Shown: positions 61,974-64,000 of the stretch, in pieces
How positions within the stretch are numbered: the stretch's first letter is position 1
Layout: every line of letters starts with the position of its first letter
Source of the DNA: Cervus elaphus
Lineage: Eukaryota; Chordata; Mammalia; Artiodactyla; Cervidae
Length of the DNA: 64,000 bases
Assembly: GCF_910594005.1 (NCBI RefSeq)
Contig: NC_057827.1
Coordinates: 3,906,001-3,970,000 of the forward strand
Direction: 5' to 3'
Program-made: the position numbers and the translations under genes
The notes under the pieces: generated by a model
What the model saw: the letters and a program-made list of their open reading frames with translations, nothing else
What the model was told of the DNA's origin: nothing
Database searches by the model: none

Positions 61974-64000
61974 TTGGTCCACGGAGCTCTTTTGGTGGCT
62001 ACAGTGACCTCAGGATCCCTCTACCTTGAAACAGTGTTCTTGGGGTTTCTCTGGAGTGCCATCAAGGAAATCAAGGCTCCTTTGATGTGTGATGTGCAAG
62101 GCGGAATTGCTCTGCACGCAGTGCAGGGGAATCGGGCCTTATCTCGCGGCGAGGGGGAAGTCTCATGGTTTTTCTCGAGTTGCGGCGGGAACCTGGGGTA
62201 TATTCTCGAGTTACGACGGGGATGGCCCTTCTACACACGTGTTTGTTCAGCGACGTCAGGACTCCTGCCTAGTTGCGAGGGACAACTCGGGATTCTCCTC
62301 GAGGCTTGGCAGGGCAATTGGGACGCCTCTCCAGCTGAGGCGGGAGACCAAGGGTCCCTTTCCATGTGCCACAGGAATCCTGGGACTCCTATCAAGTTTC
62401 ACGAGGAGTCAGGCATCGTCTCCTTTGGAGGCACTGATCTCCGCGTACCTCTGGAGTTTTCAAAGGATGTGAGGCCTCCGGTCGCCATGAGGTGGGGAAC
62501 TAGGTCTTTCTCTGTGGTCTCCACAGGGGATTCAGACATCCTTTCGTCTTGGGAGATTCAAGACGAGCCTGCATTCAAGTCACTGCAGGGATATCCGGCC
62601 TTATTTCGAGTCAGGGCATCACGGTGTCCATTCCTCTTGAGGCCGCAAACTCAGGGTCCCTCTCACATACCTAGAGCTGAGAGAAGCCTCCTCTTGAGAT
62701 GCTTGTGGTAAGGTGGTATTCCTCTGGAGTCGAAGCCAGGGACTAACCTCTCATCTCGAGTTGATTTGTGATCCACGGAGCTCTTTCGTGTTGCTACAGT
62801 GACCTCAGGATCCCTCGAGCCTTGAAACAGTGTTCTTGGGGTTTCTCTGGAGTGCCACCAAGGAAATCAAGGCTCCTTTCATGTGTGATGTGCAACACGG
62901 AATTGCTCTGCATGCAGTGCAGGTTAATCGGACCTGAACTCGCGGCGAGGGGGAAGTCTCATGGTTTTTCTCGAGTTGCGGCGGGAACCTGGGGTATATT
63001 CTCGAGTTACGATGGGGATGGCCCTTCCACACACGTGTTTCTTCAGCGATGTCAGGACTCCTGCCTAGTTGCGAGGGACAACTCGGGATTCTCCTCGAGG
63101 CTTGGCAGGGCAATTGGGACGCCTCTCCAGCTGAGGCGGGAGACCAAGGGTCCCTTTCCACGTTCCACAGGAATCCTGGGACTCCTATCAAGTTTCACGA
63201 GGAGTCAGGCATCGTCTCCTTTGGAGGCACTGATCTCCGCGTACCTCTGGAGTTTTCAAAGGATGTGAGGCCTCCGGTCGCCATGAGGTGGGGAACTAGG
63301 TCTTTCTCTGTGGTCTACACAGGGGATTCAGACATCCTTCCGACTTGGGAGATGCAAGACGAGCCTGCATTCAAGTCACTGCAGGGATATCCGGGTTGTT
63401 TCGAGTCAGGGCATCGCGGTGTCCATTCCACTTGAGGCCACAAACTCAGGGTCCCTCTCACATACCTCGAGCTGAGAGAAGCCTCCTTTTGAGGTGCTTG
63501 TGGTAAGGTGGTATTACTCTGGAGTCGAAGCCAGGGACTAACCTCTCATCTCGAGTTAATTTGTGGTCCACGGAGCTCTTTCCTGTTGTTACAGTGACCT
63601 CAGGATCCCTCTAGCCTTGAAACAGTGTTCTTGGGGTTTCTCTGGAGTGCCATCAAGGAAATCAAGGCTCCTTTCATGTGTGATGTGCAAGACAGAATTG
63701 CTCTGCACGCAGTGCAGGGGAATCGGGCCTCATCTCGCGGCGAGGGGAAAGTCTCATGGTTTTTCTCGAGTTGCGGCGGGAACCTGGGGTATATTCTCGA
63801 GTTACGACGGGGATGGCCCTTCCACCCACGTGTTTGTTCAGCGACGTCAGGACTCCTACCTAGTTGCGAGGGACAACTCGGGATTCTACTCGAGGCTTGA
63901 CAGGGCAATTGGGACGCCTCTCCAGCTGAGGCGGGAGACCAAGGGTCCCTTTCCACGTGCCACAGGAATCCTGGAACTCCTATCAAGTTTCACGAGGAGT
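61974..64000 (+). repeat. Block XIII: (M77-like|f)-a-g/h, M78-M80
   Basis: M78 (61974) shares its head with M77 (CCTCTACCTTG with one base lost, CCTTTGATGTGTG). Its tail is f-type (GAGATTCAAGACG, ATTCCTCTTGAGG, TTGAGATGCTTG), but it lacks the GAGAGACAAC and CGACGCTTGG changes of f in the full hexamers. M79 (62768) is a true a-type monomer with a private deletion (ATCCGGGTTGTTTCG). M80 (63563, cut by the window end) has g/h marks (CAAGACAG, GAGGGGAAAGTC, TTCTACTCGAGG, CCTGGAACTCC). So f-a-g/h order resumes after the diverged block. Confidence 0.78.

Larger units (their letters stand above)
1..64000 (+). repeat. Satellite DNA array, ~796-bp monomer, pecoran satellite I-like
   Basis: Seen in sequence: the same ~796-bp unit repeats head to tail through all 64 kb, always on the same strand, with no inversion and no unique or interspersed sequence. 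Landmarks in monomer order are the GGAGCTC head, a CTCAGGATCCCTC BamHI site about 41 bp in, a hairpin CTCTGCAC/GTGCAGGG, several CTCGAG sites, CACGTG motifs, a TCTGTGGTCTCCACAGGG stretch and a TCGAAGCCAGGGACTAAC tail. Almost all monomers are 793-797 bp and differ by point changes and 1-bp indels. Known of the family: bovid and cervid satellite I is CpG-rich, derived from a ~31-bp unit, with ~0.8-kb monomers in caprines and many deer (1.4 kb in cattle). Inference: ruminant pericentromeric or centromeric satellite I. That it is a satellite array is certain; the family call is probable; the species is unresolved. Confidence 0.97.

Noticed and set aside
1..64000. About three hundred open reading frames of 60-245 codons, several per monomer on both strands
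   Set aside because: They recur once per monomer at the same phase in overlapping frames, many start at TTG, GTG or CTG rather than ATG, and point changes and 1-bp indels break them without compensation. A 796-bp unit shifts frame each repeat. Codon periodicity, domains and splice structure are absent, so no CDS is called.
1..64000. TATA-like GGTATATTCT once per monomer as a promoter
   Set aside because: It is part of a 31-bp sub-unit (variants GGTATTTTCT, AGATATATTCT), has no consistent initiator or other core element, and no transcript evidence is available.
1..64000. Endogenous virus or transposon origin of the 796-bp unit
   Set aside because: No terminal repeats, target-site duplications, poly-A, polymerase or integrase motifs are visible. 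The sub-unit structure explains the sequence.
1..64000. Ribosomal DNA or other tandem gene cluster
   Set aside because: No rRNA, tRNA, 5S or histone-like sequence is recognisable, and the unit is too short and non-coding.

Overview
The whole window is one uninterrupted head-to-tail satellite DNA array. I see no protein gene, RNA gene, mobile element or unique sequence in it. The repeat unit is about 796 bp: 79 complete monomers plus a partial one at each end, all in the same orientation. Taking the T of the TTGGTCCACGGAGCTC-like motif as monomer position 1, starts run from 707 (M1) to 63563 (M80), with a mean spacing of 795.7 bp. About a third of each monomer visibly consists of degenerate ~31-bp sub-units (CTCGAGTTGCG-type cores). 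A CpG-rich, XhoI-rich ~0.8-kb monomer built from 31-bp sub-units is the known architecture of pecoran ruminant satellite I (the bovine 1.715 / caprine / cervid satellite I family). The window is therefore most likely pericentromeric or centromeric heterochromatin of a ruminant; a deer or a bovid with ~0.8-kb satellite I fits best. Species cannot be settled by reading.

Layout. 1-3888 (block I, M0-M4) is a segment that recurs at 20598-24572 (I'), 26 monomers away. 3889-5126 (M5-M6) contains part of a nested 3-monomer duplication. About 5127-13080 (A, 10 monomers) and about 13081-20241 (B, 9 monomers) are tandem copies of one large higher-order unit. B lost exactly one monomer through an unequal exchange whose product, chimeric monomer M18, can be read directly. 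From about 26 kb a second monomer set takes over, with types I call a, b, c, d, e, f plus g and h. It forms a six-monomer higher-order repeat (a-b-c-d-e-f, 4,776 bp) present as two nearly identical full tandem copies (42082-46857 and 46858-51633). Rearranged copies lie on both sides (26960-42081 and 51634-58795), several joined by chimeric monomers (c|e, e|f, d|b, d|e, f|d). A more diverged group, M74-M77 (58796-61973), follows, and f- and a-type monomers return at 61974-63562.

How it fits together. The window is a record of array evolution: an ancient 31-bp unit, a 796-bp monomer, dimer and hexamer and ~9-10-mer higher-order units, then out-of-register exchange. Every exchange keeps monomer register. 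Because 796 is not a multiple of 3, the frame shifts every monomer and the open frames close within a monomer, so the many 60-245-codon open frames are by-products. I found no canonical CENP-B box; a small perfect-register hairpin and CACGTG motifs recur once or twice per monomer. I found no new gene system. The points worth a second look are the higher-order organisation and the readable crossover products.
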